A stretch of DNA of 64,000 bases from Sediminibacterium sp. Gen4 (GCA_013391385.1 JACBFI010000002.1:124001-188000), one strand, 5' to 3'; counted from the stretch's first letter, positions 45,884 to 54,556 are shown. Program-made: numbers and translations. The notes: a model not told the origin generated them from the letters alone.

Positions 45884-46510
45884 TTATACGATATTATTCT
45901 GAATGGCATATTTCACCAACTCAGCATTGTTATGCAGTTTCATTTTATCCATGATCCTGGCTCTGTAAGTACTGATGGTATTCACATTCAGGGATAGTAT
46001 TTCTCCAATTTCAGAGATACTTTTTCCCATTACAATCATTTTAAATACTTCAAATTCACGATCTGATAATTGTTCGTGTGGTGCACGCTGGTCTTTTTGT
46101 TCCAGAGAACCTGCCAGTACTTCTGCAACTTCGCTGGTAATGTATTTGCGACCGCTGAGAATTTGTTGTACCGCTTTTACCAATTCATAGGGTGCACTTT
46201 CTTTTGTGAGATAACCGGAAGCTCCTGCTTTGATGGCTCTTACTGCATATTGCTCGGGGGTATGCATGCTTAACATCAGAACGGGGGTATTGGGAGCGTG
46301 TTCTTTGATTTGTTTGAGAATTTCAATACCAGAGTAACCCGGCATGCTGATATCAGAAATAATGATATCCCATTTTTCACTGATTGCTTTTTTGAATAGA
46401 TCAGCAGAATCAGCTACGTCTTGTACTTCAGCCAATGGCATGGCTTCCATCAAAATCTTTCGCAAACCTTCTCTGATTAAGCTGTGATCATCTGCAATCA
46501 AAATTCTCAT
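45884..46510 (-). CDS. NarL/FixJ-family response regulator
   Basis: 208 residues. Receiver with IADDHS (5-10), phosphoacceptor Asp53 (IIISDISMPGYSG), Ser in LMLSMHTPEQ and Lys in GYLTKESAP. The LuxR-type helix-turn-helix spans approx. 144-205 (LSDREFEVFKMIVMGKSISE; LNVNTISTYRARIMDKMKL). No kinase is adjacent. A 598-bp non-coding region lies upstream and a 274-bp region downstream, so it is transcribed alone. Confidence 0.94.
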   Translation of the reverse strand: MRILIADDHSLIREGLRKILMEAMPLAEVQDVADSADLFKKAISEKWDIIISDISMPGYSGIEILKQIKEHAPNTPVLMLSMHTPEQYAVRAIKAGASGYLTKESAPYELVKAVQQILSGRKYITSEVAEVLAGSLEQKDQRAPHEQLSDREFEVFKMIVMGKSISEIGEILSLNVNTISTYRARIMDKMKLHNNAELVKYAIQNNIV

Positions 46511-46748
46511 GGATATCTCCTTTTCAGTAAGTAATGGTTGTCTGTATTTTCAAAAATACACATCTATTCGTTCTATACACGGATTATTAAATGAGATTAT
46601 TGTTTTGACAGACATAAATATTTTGATAAACATCCGATAACATCTTATCAAAAACAATGGTTGAAGTATCCTCCATTGTAAAAAACGGTTGACGCTACTA
46701 GAAAAATACTTCTTTTTTAAGAAGAAAAGAAATTTGTACGCAATGAAA

Positions 46749-46787
46749 CAAAAAAAGAGAGTGGGGCAACTGGTTGCCCCACTCTCT
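46749..46787 (-). terminator. Strong terminator, minus strand
   Basis: A perfect 15-bp stem agagagtggggcaac/gttgccccactctct (46756-46787) followed on the minus strand by a T7 run. It would end transcripts of the kinase-CheY pair at 47109-49749, though 320 bp beyond the CheY stop. Confidence 0.8.
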
Positions 46788-46843
46788 GGTCTTTACTACA
46801 AGGTATAGGATTAATATGCTAAAGGAGATTGGATCGAAAGAAA

Positions 46844-46872
46844 AATGTAATAAGAGATTATTACATTTTTTT
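46844..46872 (+). terminator. Rho-independent terminator, plus strand
   Basis: A 9-bp stem aatgtaata/tattacatt with loop agagat, followed by seven T. No plus-strand gene lies directly upstream, so it implies a short plus-strand transcript or decay of a former gene. Confidence 0.6.
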
Positions 46873-47108
46873 GGTTTTTTGGATATCGGCGAAATAACCC
46901 TTTCGAGTCATTTACTATATGCAAGATACGTTCGTGTATGGCGAAGTGGGGAGTTTATTTCACTGATTTATGCCGTTTAAAACACGGAATTTTAGTTATA
47001 ATTTTGAGCGGCAATATTCTATAAAATATTTTAAAATATTCATTATCAATATTTTATAGAGGCAAATACATTAATATTCAATAAATTATACATTCAAACT
47101 ACAGAGGA

Positions 47109-47513
47109 TCAACTACAACGTGCCACAATATCTTTGATTTTACCCTCATCCAAAGGCTTGGAGAATATATCGGTTACAATAGCGTACGTTTTCGCCTTAT
47201 CAATATCTTCATAGTATACCGAAGATGTAAACATAATAATGTGGATCTTTTCAAATCCCGGTCTTTTGAGCTTCTCAAATTCAGCCAAAAACTCCCATCC
47301 ATCCATTACGGGCATATTGATATCCAACAAAATGATATCTGGCAAGAGTTCCGGCTGATCGGCTCTTGCATGTAGAAAATCAATAGCTTCCTGTCCATTC
47401 AACGCCGTATCAATTTGGGGAGAAGGCAAGTATATCTTCAACATTTCCCTACTCAGAAAGTTGGTTACATCATCATCATCAACCAGCAAAATATGATGAG
47501 CAGGTTTACTCAT
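47109..47513 (-). CDS. Single-domain CheY-like response regulator partnered with the NMT1-sensor kinase
   Basis: 134 residues. The acidic pocket is DDDD at 12-15, phosphoacceptor Asp64 (IILLDINMPVMDGWEF), Thr in IIMFTSSVYYED and Lys in DIFSKPLDEG. This is the Rcp1-like branch of receivers often found beside PAS-type kinases. Its start overlaps the end of the kinase gene by 8 bp, so the two are coupled. It has no output domain; it probably works as a phosphate shuttle or sink. Confidence 0.93.
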   Translation of the reverse strand: MSKPAHHILLVDDDDVTNFLSREMLKIYLPSPQIDTALNGQEAIDFLHARADQPELLPDIILLDINMPVMDGWEFLAEFEKLKRPGFEKIHIIMFTSSVYYEDIDKAKTYAIVTDIFSKPLDEGKIKDIVARCS

Positions 47514-49749
47514 AGGATAATTTTTTTTTCTTCAGGAACACATGAAACATGCTACCCTTATTCACAATACTTTCAACAGCTATTTTTCCTTCCAATGCTT
47601 CTATTTGGTTCTTAATAATATACAATCCCAAGCCTTTTCCGTCTTTATTGTCATGAAAACGCTGATATAGGCCAAATATTTTGTTCCCATATTTTTCTAA
47701 ATCAATACCCATGCCATTGTCTTTCACATACAGGATCACAAATTCTCCGTCTTCTTCAGTGCTGACAGTAATTTCAGGGGCTTGGTCGGGCTTTCGATAC
47801 TTGATGGCATTGGTTAATAAATTTAATAAAATACTATGTAAAACTTTTCTGGAAAAAAAGATAGAAGGGGCTCTTGAAAAGTCGGCATGAATCACAGCTT
47901 CTTTTAAACGTATTTCCTCTGAAATTAATTCCAATACTTTTTTTAATTCCTGATCAAAATACAAGACCTCATCTTTTTCTGCCATATTTGCCCGGGACGA
48001 TAAAATTTCATTAAGGTCATTCAATGTGGCATGCAATCTTTCTACACTCATTTCCATTTTTTCTAGAAAGACATGGTTTCGTTCTGATAAATGTTCTTTG
48101 TCAAACAGACTCAGTAAGCTGATCAGATTCGCAACTGGGGCGCGTAAATTATGAGATGTGATATAAGCAAATTGCTGTAACTCTCGATTGCTATGCATTA
48201 ACTCCTGCGACAATTGCCTCAACTCAATTTCTTTTTGTTTTATATCATCAATGTCTAAATGTATTCCTGATAATCGAATAGCCCTACCCGTTTCATCACG
48301 TTTACTGGCTTTACTCATGGTGAGTATCCACTTCCACCTACGATCCTTTGTACGCATGCGGATCATGGCCTGATATATTTCACTTTTCCCTTCCAGATGA
48401 TCATTCAGCAATTGCATGAGCCCCGACTTTTCATTGGGGTGTAATAGCTGTTCGAAAGTGGTAAAACTATTCTCTAGTTCATCAGGTTCATACCCAAGCA
48501 TCATTTTCCATTGATCATTAAAGTAGACATCATTGCTTATAATATCCCAATCCCATATACCCAATCCAGCTGCTACAGTAGCCATTTCGAGTCTTTGTTC
48601 GCTAATGCTCAGCAATTGTTGTGCATGGGCTCTTTCAATAATTTCTGCTTCTAATTCTTCTGTTCTTTTTTTAACCGCTTTACGAAGCGAAAACCCATAC
48701 AATACCGATATCAGCAGTAAAGAAAGAACGATGATGGAGATATAAACCGCATTTTTAAAAAACTTAGAACTTACTTTCTGCGTACCATCATATAAAAATC
48801 CGGTGAGGTCTGGTGAATTCTGAATTAAACCTAGTCGACTATGAATTTCTATGATATGTCTCCATCGACCTTCATTCATATGACCGATCTCAACAAGATC
48901 CGGTAATATCAATTTACGCATGGCTTCTGCCTCTACCAATAAATCATCTTTGGTAACACCTCGCTCTTTTACCCCCGGCAAACTGAGAATATAATCTGCC
49001 ATCTCACTGGTATGACTCATAGCATACGCCCAACCTTTAAAACTGGCTTCGGTAAATTTTTGAACCAATTGCGGTTCTGATTCCGCTATTTTTTTTTGGG
49101 TAAATAATACATCTCCATAAAAATCAATCCCATAATTGATCGGGAGTATATATGAAGGGTCTACACCCAGTTTTCGAAGCTGATTTACCTCTACTGAAAT
49201 ATAAGCAGTGATAGCATCTGCTTTATCCTCTATCAGGTCAGTATTTTTCCAACTGTGTGATAATAATTTCAATGAATCAGGCGCTATTCCTTCGCGAAGA
49301 AATACGGCTTTCAATTCTGTCCACCCCTGATCCGGCGATGCCATCAAACGCTTACCAATTAAATCGGAAGGAACATGTATATTTTTCTCTTTGAGTGATA
49401 AGATAGTATAAGGGGAATGTTGAAAGATGGCACCCAAAGCTACCAGCGGTTTTCCATTGGCATACTCAACCACCAGATCGGAACCCGTAATACCAAAATC
49501 TGCTTCATTATTCAAAACCTGAGGTACGGGTGCATGCATGGGATCTCCGGGTATCAGCTTTACTTTGAGCCCTTGTTCCCGATAATATCCTTTTTTTTCT
49601 GCTGCATAATACCCTGCAAACTGAAATTGATGCCACCATTTCAATTGAACACGAACGGAATCATCTGCTGCGAATAATTGGGAGAGACTGATGAGAATCA
49701 GCAAAAAAATAATGCTATGTCTACAATAGGTGGGGCGTCCTTCAAACAC
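47506..49749 (-). CDS. Hybrid-architecture sensor kinase: NMT1/THI5-type binding domain, TM, PAS, histidine kinase
   Basis: 747 residues. Signal peptide 1-27; periplasmic NMT1/THI5-like solute-binding domain approx. 31-300 (VQLKWWHQFQFAGYYAAEKK; DFGITGSDLVVEYANGKPLV; LMASPDQGWTELKAVFLREG); membrane helix 333-354; coiled coil; PAS domain approx. 385-505; HisKA with His533 (AYITSHNLRAPVANLISLLS); HATPase with LLNLLTNAIKYRK, DNGMGIDLEKYG and GKGLGLYIIKNQ. A binding-protein fold in place of a usual sensor implies recognition of a small molecule, possibly a pyrimidine or similar nitrogen compound, as inference from the family. Coupled to the CheY gene at 47109. Confidence 0.9.
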   Translation of the reverse strand: MFEGRPTYCRHSIIFLLILISLSQLFAADDSVRVQLKWWHQFQFAGYYAAEKKGYYREQGLKVKLIPGDPMHAPVPQVLNNEADFGITGSDLVVEYANGKPLVALGAIFQHSPYTILSLKEKNIHVPSDLIGKRLMASPDQGWTELKAVFLREGIAPDSLKLLSHSWKNTDLIEDKADAITAYISVEVNQLRKLGVDPSYILPINYGIDFYGDVLFTQKKIAESEPQLVQKFTEASFKGWAYAMSHTSEMADYILSLPGVKERGVTKDDLLVEAEAMRKLILPDLVEIGHMNEGRWRHIIEIHSRLGLIQNSPDLTGFLYDGTQKVSSKFFKNAVYISIIVLSLLLISVLYGFSLRKAVKKRTEELEAEIIERAHAQQLLSISEQRLEMATVAAGLGIWDWDIISNDVYFNDQWKMMLGYEPDELENSFTTFEQLLHPNEKSGLMQLLNDHLEGKSEIYQAMIRMRTKDRRWKWILTMSKASKRDETGRAIRLSGIHLDIDDIKQKEIELRQLSQELMHSNRELQQFAYITSHNLRAPVANLISLLSLFDKEHLSERNHVFLEKMEMSVERLHATLNDLNEILSSRANMAEKDEVLYFDQELKKVLELISEEIRLKEAVIHADFSRAPSIFFSRKVLHSILLNLLTNAIKYRKPDQAPEITVSTEEDGEFVILYVKDNGMGIDLEKYGNKIFGLYQRFHDNKDGKGLGLYIIKNQIEALEGKIAVESIVNKGSMFHVFLKKKKLSYE

Positions 49750-49859
49750 TTTGATCGTATTACTTACTCAATATACTTTTTTTTTAGTTCTGCGTATGAT
49801 TGAACAAAAAATTTGGTGCACAGATAATAAAAAAGAGACAATGGTAATTGTCTCTTAAG

Positions 49860-49943
49860 TGCCCAGGACTGGATTCGAACCAGCACACCCGTGAAGGCGC
49901 TGCGACCTGAACACAGTGCGTCTACCAATTTCGCCACCTGGGC
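49860..49943 (-). tRNA. tRNA-Leu(CAG)
   Basis: Minus-strand cloverleaf of about 84 nt. The acceptor stem GCCCAGG pairs with CCTGGGC. The D-arm contains GGTAGACGC, the anticodon stem-loop is CTGTG-TTCAGGT-CGCAG with anticodon CAG, a long variable arm typical of class II tRNA follows, and the T-loop has GGTTCGAATCC. The discriminator A is encoded but CCA is not, so CCA is added by the cca product (36808). It reads CUG. Confidence 0.96.
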
Positions 49944-50044
49944 AGGTGTTTATGAACGATCAAGCCGCTGTTTCAGGGCTGCAAATATAATGGCAAAGCA
50001 TGCTTTTGGCAAAGTAAATTTTAGAAATGCACCATCGGAGGAAA

Positions 50045-51028
50045 CTAAAGCACCATTAAACTACAGCCTCTGATATCACTATGGTCTAATCGTCCCCAAA
50101 CTTCAAACCTGCCATCTTCATATACCCGACCTACATCTTCTGTGGTAATAAAAGAGCAACTGTACACATTAGCCAAATCAATCAATTGTAGCACTCCTTT
50201 ACCTGTTTGCCCTTTTCCCAAAGGATCTTCCTCATCTCTTGCCATGACTTTCAACCAGGGCGGACATTCAAAAATGCCATCAGCTTTTGAATAGGCCTGA
50301 CTTAATAATTCAGTCATACCATATTCAGAATGGATATAAGACAGCCCTAGTTGTTGTGCTAAAAAGCCATGTACCTCTGCTCTGGTCATTTCTTTTCTTC
50401 TTCCCTTCATACCTCCAGTCTCCATTACAATGGTATGTTTTAATTGCTGGGGAAATGCAGTAGCAAAATCCAATAAACCAAAAGTGACTCCAAGTAAAAG
50501 CGTTTTCTGTCCGAATGCCTCCAATTCTTTCAGCGTATGGTCTAATTCCTGATGATTATACAGATAAAAGCCGCTGTGAGGGTGTTGGGTCATTTGTATC
50601 AATTCTTCCGCCATCATCACCAAGGAAGAATGTTGTCTTTCAAGATATGCGGGTAAAAGAGCCAGTATACACCACTCATCAATCTTACCATAGAACCTTT
50701 CAAAACCGTTGATAAAACTTTGTCGGTACAGATGCATATCCCTTACCCAATGCCGGCTGTTTTGTGTTTGCGTGGTACCACTACTTTCAAAGAAATGAGC
50801 AGCATCCTCACCTGTTAACACCTTTTTTTGCTTAAAAAAAGATACAGGCAACGAGGGAATTTGTTCCGGTGTCTTTACTGTATGCGGATCGATACCCAGT
50901 AATGCACACCATTGATGATATACCGGATTATACTGGTACTGAAACCGGAAAATATCCATGCACACTTCATCGAAATGGTCAACAGAAAGAGAGAAAATAT
51001 TGTTAACATCGAAGGGTAAACCGGTCAT
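50045..51028 (-). CDS. LuxE/PaaK-type acyl-protein synthetase domain protein
   Basis: 327 residues. The ANL-related adenylating core is visible as FESSGTTQTQNSRHWV (P-loop-like SGTT), VMETGGMKGRRKEMTRAEVH and LSYIHSEYGMTELLSQAY. The C-terminal region TTEDVGRVYEDGRFEVWGRLDHSDIRG matches LuxE relatives, which activate fatty acids as acyl-AMP and transfer them to a protein Cys. No luxCD-like genes are present. In Bacteroidota such genes often sit beside sugar or lipid modification genes; here the role is open. Divergent from a lipoprotein gene with a 28-bp gap. Confidence 0.85.
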   Translation of the reverse strand: MTGLPFDVNNIFSLSVDHFDEVCMDIFRFQYQYNPVYHQWCALLGIDPHTVKTPEQIPSLPVSFFKQKKVLTGEDAAHFFESSGTTQTQNSRHWVRDMHLYRQSFINGFERFYGKIDEWCILALLPAYLERQHSSLVMMAEELIQMTQHPHSGFYLYNHQELDHTLKELEAFGQKTLLLGVTFGLLDFATAFPQQLKHTIVMETGGMKGRRKEMTRAEVHGFLAQQLGLSYIHSEYGMTELLSQAYSKADGIFECPPWLKVMARDEEDPLGKGQTGKGVLQLIDLANVYSCSFITTEDVGRVYEDGRFEVWGRLDHSDIRGCSLMVL

Positions 51029-51056
51029 CTATTGTGATGTTTTAACTAAATTTGAT

Positions 51057-51515
51057 ATGAAAGCAGTACGAATGAAGGCAAAATTATTGATAATAAGCAC
51101 AATTCTGCTGGCAGTTGCTGCCTGTAAGAAAGATACCTATACCACAAAGCCTCAGTTGACGTTTAAAAGTGTCAATGGTACCAGTTTTGGCCTCAATTCA
51201 GCCATTATCTTTTCTATTGAATTTACAGATAAAGAAGGTGATATTCAGGATAGCATTTGGGTACAAAAAGTGACTAAGACAAATGGATGTACCAATTTCA
51301 GTGATCGTGTGAAAATACCTTCCTTCACAGCTACCAATAACCTGAAAGGTACTTTTGAGATTGGTTACAGCACCGGTAATATCCCCAATAGTAATTATAC
51401 TGTAATTCCTATTTGTAGCAGAACCGATACTTGTTTTTTCCGCTTTTGGGCCAGTGATCTTGCAAAAAACAAAAGTGATACCGTCGTATCACCTGATATT
51501 ATCATCAGAAGATGA
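51057..51515 (+). CDS. Putative lipoprotein
   Basis: 152 residues from ATG 51057 (ATG 51072 also possible; the open frame reaches back to 50958 only across the divergent LuxE gene). Lipoprotein signal LLIISTILLAVAACKKD with Cys at about 22. The mature part is beta-rich, with LTFKSVNGTSFGLNSAIIFS and DKEGDIQDSIWVQKV, resembling an Ig-like beta sandwich, and contains two further Cys pairs. No family recognised. Its stop overlaps the start of the UbiA-like gene by 4 bp (ATGA). Confidence 0.75.
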   Translation: MKAVRMKAKLLIISTILLAVAACKKDTYTTKPQLTFKSVNGTSFGLNSAIIFSIEFTDKEGDIQDSIWVQKVTKTNGCTNFSDRVKIPSFTATNNLKGTFEIGYSTGNIPNSNYTVIPICSRTDTCFFRFWASDLAKNKSDTVVSPDIIIRR

Positions 51516-52471
51516 TCTTGCAGTCATCAGCTGCATGGGTTGTACATACTATGGTGAAAACACTTGAAAGATTATTCCATACTTTTTTCTTCGGTAATTA
51601 TTTTTATGGCATTTGTGCCGTAGCATTATCGATAGAAGCTTCTTTACAACAAGGTTATTCACTCAATCATCCATTTTGGTATATCCTACTTTTTGTAGGT
51701 ACTGTTATCTATTATACCATTGCCTACCTACAGGAAAAAAATAGCACCAGTATCAATCCGAGAACCATTTGGTACAAAGAACATCAGGCTTGGATCAGAA
51801 AATCGCAATGGATGCTCCTATTCATAGCTGTGATTACCGGGTCTTATTTACTTTTTCTATATGGTTCAGGTATTCAGTTTGTCAAAACCTGGCAATGGAT
51901 CATTATACTAGCATTTCCTACACTCGCAGTTTGGTATTATGGCGACGCGATTCCTTGGTTTCGTAAAACAAGCTTACGATCTAAAGGGTGGATCAAACCC
52001 TTTGTCATCGGTTTTATATGGGCCGGAGTGGTAAATGTCTATCCCGCCATTCTTTCCGCTATAGAAAACAAGAGTAGTTATGAACCTGACGCCTTTCACT
52101 TCTTGCTATTTCTCAAAAATGGTATGTTTATCGCCATGTTATGCATCCTTTTTGATATCAAAGATTATGCTACTGACTATAACGAAGAGCTGAAAACATT
52201 TGTAGTGAGATTCGGGCTGCGGAAAACCCTTTTTTACATCATTATACCACTGACAGCCATTGGTTTGGGTACTTTTTTGACTTATGGCATAGTACATCAT
52301 TTTCCACTCTTTCGAATGCTCATCAACACTATCCCCTTTATTTTGTTGATAATTGTCACCTATCACATGCACCGTCGTAAAAGCATTCTCTATTATCTTG
52401 CAATCATTGACGGGTTAATGCTGGTGAAAGCAATTTGTGGTATTGGCGGAAGTTTGATACAGCACACTTAA
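51512..52471 (+). CDS. UbiA-family-like prenyltransferase membrane protein
   Basis: 319 residues; ATG 51512 overlaps the upstream stop, and ATG 51551 (MVKTLERLFHTFFFG) is an alternative. About eight membrane helices. The second Asp-rich motif of UbiA proteins is seen as LFDIKDYATDYNEE (approx. 210-223), followed by FVVRFGLRKTLFYI. The first NDxxDxxxD motif is not clear, since the corresponding region reads NSTSINPRTI, so it may bind a different or no prenyl diphosphate. Function uncertain. Coupled to the lipoprotein gene. Confidence 0.65.
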   Translation: MILQSSAAWVVHTMVKTLERLFHTFFFGNYFYGICAVALSIEASLQQGYSLNHPFWYILLFVGTVIYYTIAYLQEKNSTSINPRTIWYKEHQAWIRKSQWMLLFIAVITGSYLLFLYGSGIQFVKTWQWIIILAFPTLAVWYYGDAIPWFRKTSLRSKGWIKPFVIGFIWAGVVNVYPAILSAIENKSSYEPDAFHFLLFLKNGMFIAMLCILFDIKDYATDYNEELKTFVVRFGLRKTLFYIIIPLTAIGLGTFLTYGIVHHFPLFRMLINTIPFILLIIVTYHMHRRKSILYYLAIIDGLMLVKAICGIGGSLIQHT

Positions 52472-52500
52472 ACAGCAATCCTCATTTTAATTGAAGCACT

Positions 52501-53622
52501 ATGGCAAAAGTAAAAAGCGTTGCAAAGACAAAATCAAAATCAATCCTGACAGACAAATCCATTGATTTTCTAAAAAAATACATCAACACCCCCTCTCCCG
52601 TTGGCTTTGAAAGCAGTGGTCAAAAAGTTTGGTTGGATTATGTGAAACCTTACACAGATAGTTTCTTTACAGATCCTTATGGAACAGCGGTGGGTGTCAT
52701 TAATCCGACAGCACCTTTCAAAGTAGTGATTGAAGCCCATGCTGATGAAATCAGTTGGTTCGTGAATTATATCAATGACCAAGGATTGATCTATTTAAAG
52801 AGAAATGGTGGTGTAGATCATCAGATTGCACCTGCGATGCGAGTTTTTATACATGGTAAAAAAGGACCGGTGAAAGCAGTCTTTGGTTGGCCTGCTATTC
52901 ATACCCGCCTCAGTAATCCCGATACAAAAGAACCACAACCCAAAGTAGATAACCTTTGTTTGGATTGTGGTGCACGCAATAAAAAAGAAGTAGAGGCTTT
53001 GGGTATACATATCGGCGCAGTAGTTACCTATCAAGAAGGTTTTGATGAATTGGCCAATGACTTTTATATCGGTCGTGCTTTTGATAACCGTATCGGTGGA
53101 TTCATGATTGCTGAAGTTGCGCGACTGCTACATGAAAACAAAAAGAAACTGCCCTTTGGTTTATATGTGGTGAATGCTGTTCAAGAAGAGATTGGATTAA
53201 GAGGTGCTGAGATGATCGCTAGAAGAATTAAACCTGATATTGCCATTGTAACTGATGTTACACACGATACCAGCACTCCCATGATCAGCAAGATCATTGA
53301 GGGTGATATCCAATGTGGCAAAGGTCCTTCACTGGCTTACGCTCCTGCTATTCATAACAAATTGTTGAAAATAGTGGAAGATGCAGCAGAGAAAAACAAA
53401 ATCCCTGTTCAATTCAGAACATTGAGTAGAAGTACCGGAACAGATACGGATAGTTTTGCTTATGCCAATGATGGATGTCCGTCAGTATTGATTTCAATAC
53501 CATTAAGATACATGCACACCACTGTGGAGATGTTGCATAAAAATGATATTGAAGAAACCATCAAACTGATGTACCATACGCTTTTAACATTAACACCTAA
53601 AACAAACCTGAGTTATCTTTGA
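52501..53622 (+). CDS. M42-family metallopeptidase (glutamyl aminopeptidase/endoglucanase-like)
   Basis: 373 residues. Two-metal aminopeptidase motifs: VIEAHADEISWFV (first His and Asp), FYIGRAFDNRIGG (Asp), NAVQEEIGLRGAE (Glu pair), VTDVTHDTS (Asp) and MHTTVEMLH (last His). N-terminal YINTPSPVGFESSGQKVW is typical. It forms large self-compartmentalised particles in relatives and trims short peptides in the cytoplasm. Its TGA stop lies at the first unit of repeat H, which separates it from the amidotransferase gene. Confidence 0.92.
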   Translation: MAKVKSVAKTKSKSILTDKSIDFLKKYINTPSPVGFESSGQKVWLDYVKPYTDSFFTDPYGTAVGVINPTAPFKVVIEAHADEISWFVNYINDQGLIYLKRNGGVDHQIAPAMRVFIHGKKGPVKAVFGWPAIHTRLSNPDTKEPQPKVDNLCLDCGARNKKEVEALGIHIGAVVTYQEGFDELANDFYIGRAFDNRIGGFMIAEVARLLHENKKKLPFGLYVVNAVQEEIGLRGAEMIARRIKPDIAIVTDVTHDTSTPMISKIIEGDIQCGKGPSLAYAPAIHNKLLKIVEDAAEKNKIPVQFRTLSRSTGTDTDSFAYANDGCPSVLISIPLRYMHTTVEMLHKNDIEETIKLMYHTLLTLTPKTNLSYL

Positions 53623-53703
53623 TCTATGATTTCTTGATCTGTGATTTCTTGATTTTTTTATTCTTCAGAAAATCAAGAAATCACAGATCAAAGATCAAAA
53701 AAT
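53620..53703. repeat. Inverted repeat with 7-8-bp units, site H
   Basis: Left side repeats gatctat/gatctgt plus gatttctt; the right side is its complement. A perfect 21-bp stem joins 53636-53656 and 53669-53689 around a 12-nt loop. The array begins in the TGA of the M42 peptidase gene and ends 7 bp before the amidotransferase ATG. It can form a strong hairpin; T-runs lie within the stem rather than after it, so terminator activity is uncertain. Confidence 0.88.
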
Positions 53704-53710
53704 CCCCCCC

Positions 53711-54556
53711 ATGTGGTCTGAGAAAAAACAAATAAGAGTAGCCGTACTGGATCTGTATGAAGGTCAGGCCAACCAGGGTATGCGTTGTATTAAAGAGATT
53801 GTTCACAATTGGGCTTCTGATAAAGGTTTTGATCTTGTTTACGAGGAATTCGATGTTAGACAAAAGCTGTCCGTCCCCGATACTTCATTTGATATCTATA
53901 TCTCTAGTGGGGGTCCGGGCTCACCTTTAGAAACAGAAGGCTCTGCATGGGAAGCCGCTTATTTTGGTTGGCTGGAAAGCATTGAAGCTTTCAACAAAAC
54001 CGCAGTTGATTCCGATAAAAAAAATGTATTCTTTATCTGTCATAGTTTTCAATTGGTGTGCAGGCATTATGGAATTGGCAATGTATGTAAAAGGCGATCC
54101 ACTGCTTTCGGTGTATTTCCTATTCATATGTTGGATTCGGGTACCGAAGAGCCGGTATTTGATGGACTGAGAGATCCTTTTTATTCTGTGGATAGTCGAG
54201 ACTATCAAGTTATTGAACCGGATATCCGTAAGCTTACGGCGATGGGGGCATCGATATTGGCGATTGAAAAAAACAGACCACATGTACCTTATGAACGTGC
54301 AGTGATGGCCATCCGTTTCAATGATCATTTTATTGGCACCCAGTTTCATCCGGAAGCTGATGCCGTGGGCATGCACATGTATTTAATGAGAGAGGATAAA
54401 AAGAAAACGGTGATTGATAACCATGGAGAAGCCAAATGGCAAAGCATGGTGGAGCAATTACAGGATCCTGAAAAAATACTCTTCACTTACCATACCATTC
54501 TACCTAATTTTTTGAATCAATCTGTTCAGGAAGCAATCTTTTCACAACAAGGTTAA
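53711..54556 (+). CDS. Class I (type 1) glutamine amidotransferase-like protein
   Basis: 281 residues. The triad of class I amidotransferases is complete: nucleophile Cys110 in VFFICHSFQLV, and His213 with Glu215 in GTQFHPEADAVG. The oxyanion region SSGGPGSPLE is also present. A C-terminal extension of about 60 residues follows. It would release ammonia from glutamine for a partner ligase. The partner may be the ATP-grasp-like protein encoded 75 bp downstream, which is inference from proximity. No GMP synthase or carbamoyl-phosphate synthase gene is near. Confidence 0.88.
   Translation: MWSEKKQIRVAVLDLYEGQANQGMRCIKEIVHNWASDKGFDLVYEEFDVRQKLSVPDTSFDIYISSGGPGSPLETEGSAWEAAYFGWLESIEAFNKTAVDSDKKNVFFICHSFQLVCRHYGIGNVCKRRSTAFGVFPIHMLDSGTEEPVFDGLRDPFYSVDSRDYQVIEPDIRKLTAMGASILAIEKNRPHVPYERAVMAIRFNDHFIGTQFHPEADAVGMHMYLMREDKKKTVIDNHGEAKWQSMVEQLQDPEKILFTYHTILPNFLNQSVQEAIFSQQG

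Larger units (their letters stand above)
46511..47108. other. 598-bp intergenic region with two strong hairpins
   Basis: No supported gene lies between the NarL-type regulator (divergent start at 46510) and the stop of the minus-strand CheY gene (47109). The region holds the presumed promoter of the NarL gene near 46511-46700 and two strong hairpins (46756-46787 and 46844-46867). The stretch 46980-47108 is highly AT-rich. A 68-codon plus-strand frame (46774-46980) overlaps both hairpins and is not believed. Confidence 0.6.

Noticed and set aside
46774-46980. 68-codon plus-strand frame in the 598-bp spacer
   Set aside because: It runs through half of one hairpin and all of another with a U-run, and its start lies in the hairpin loop.
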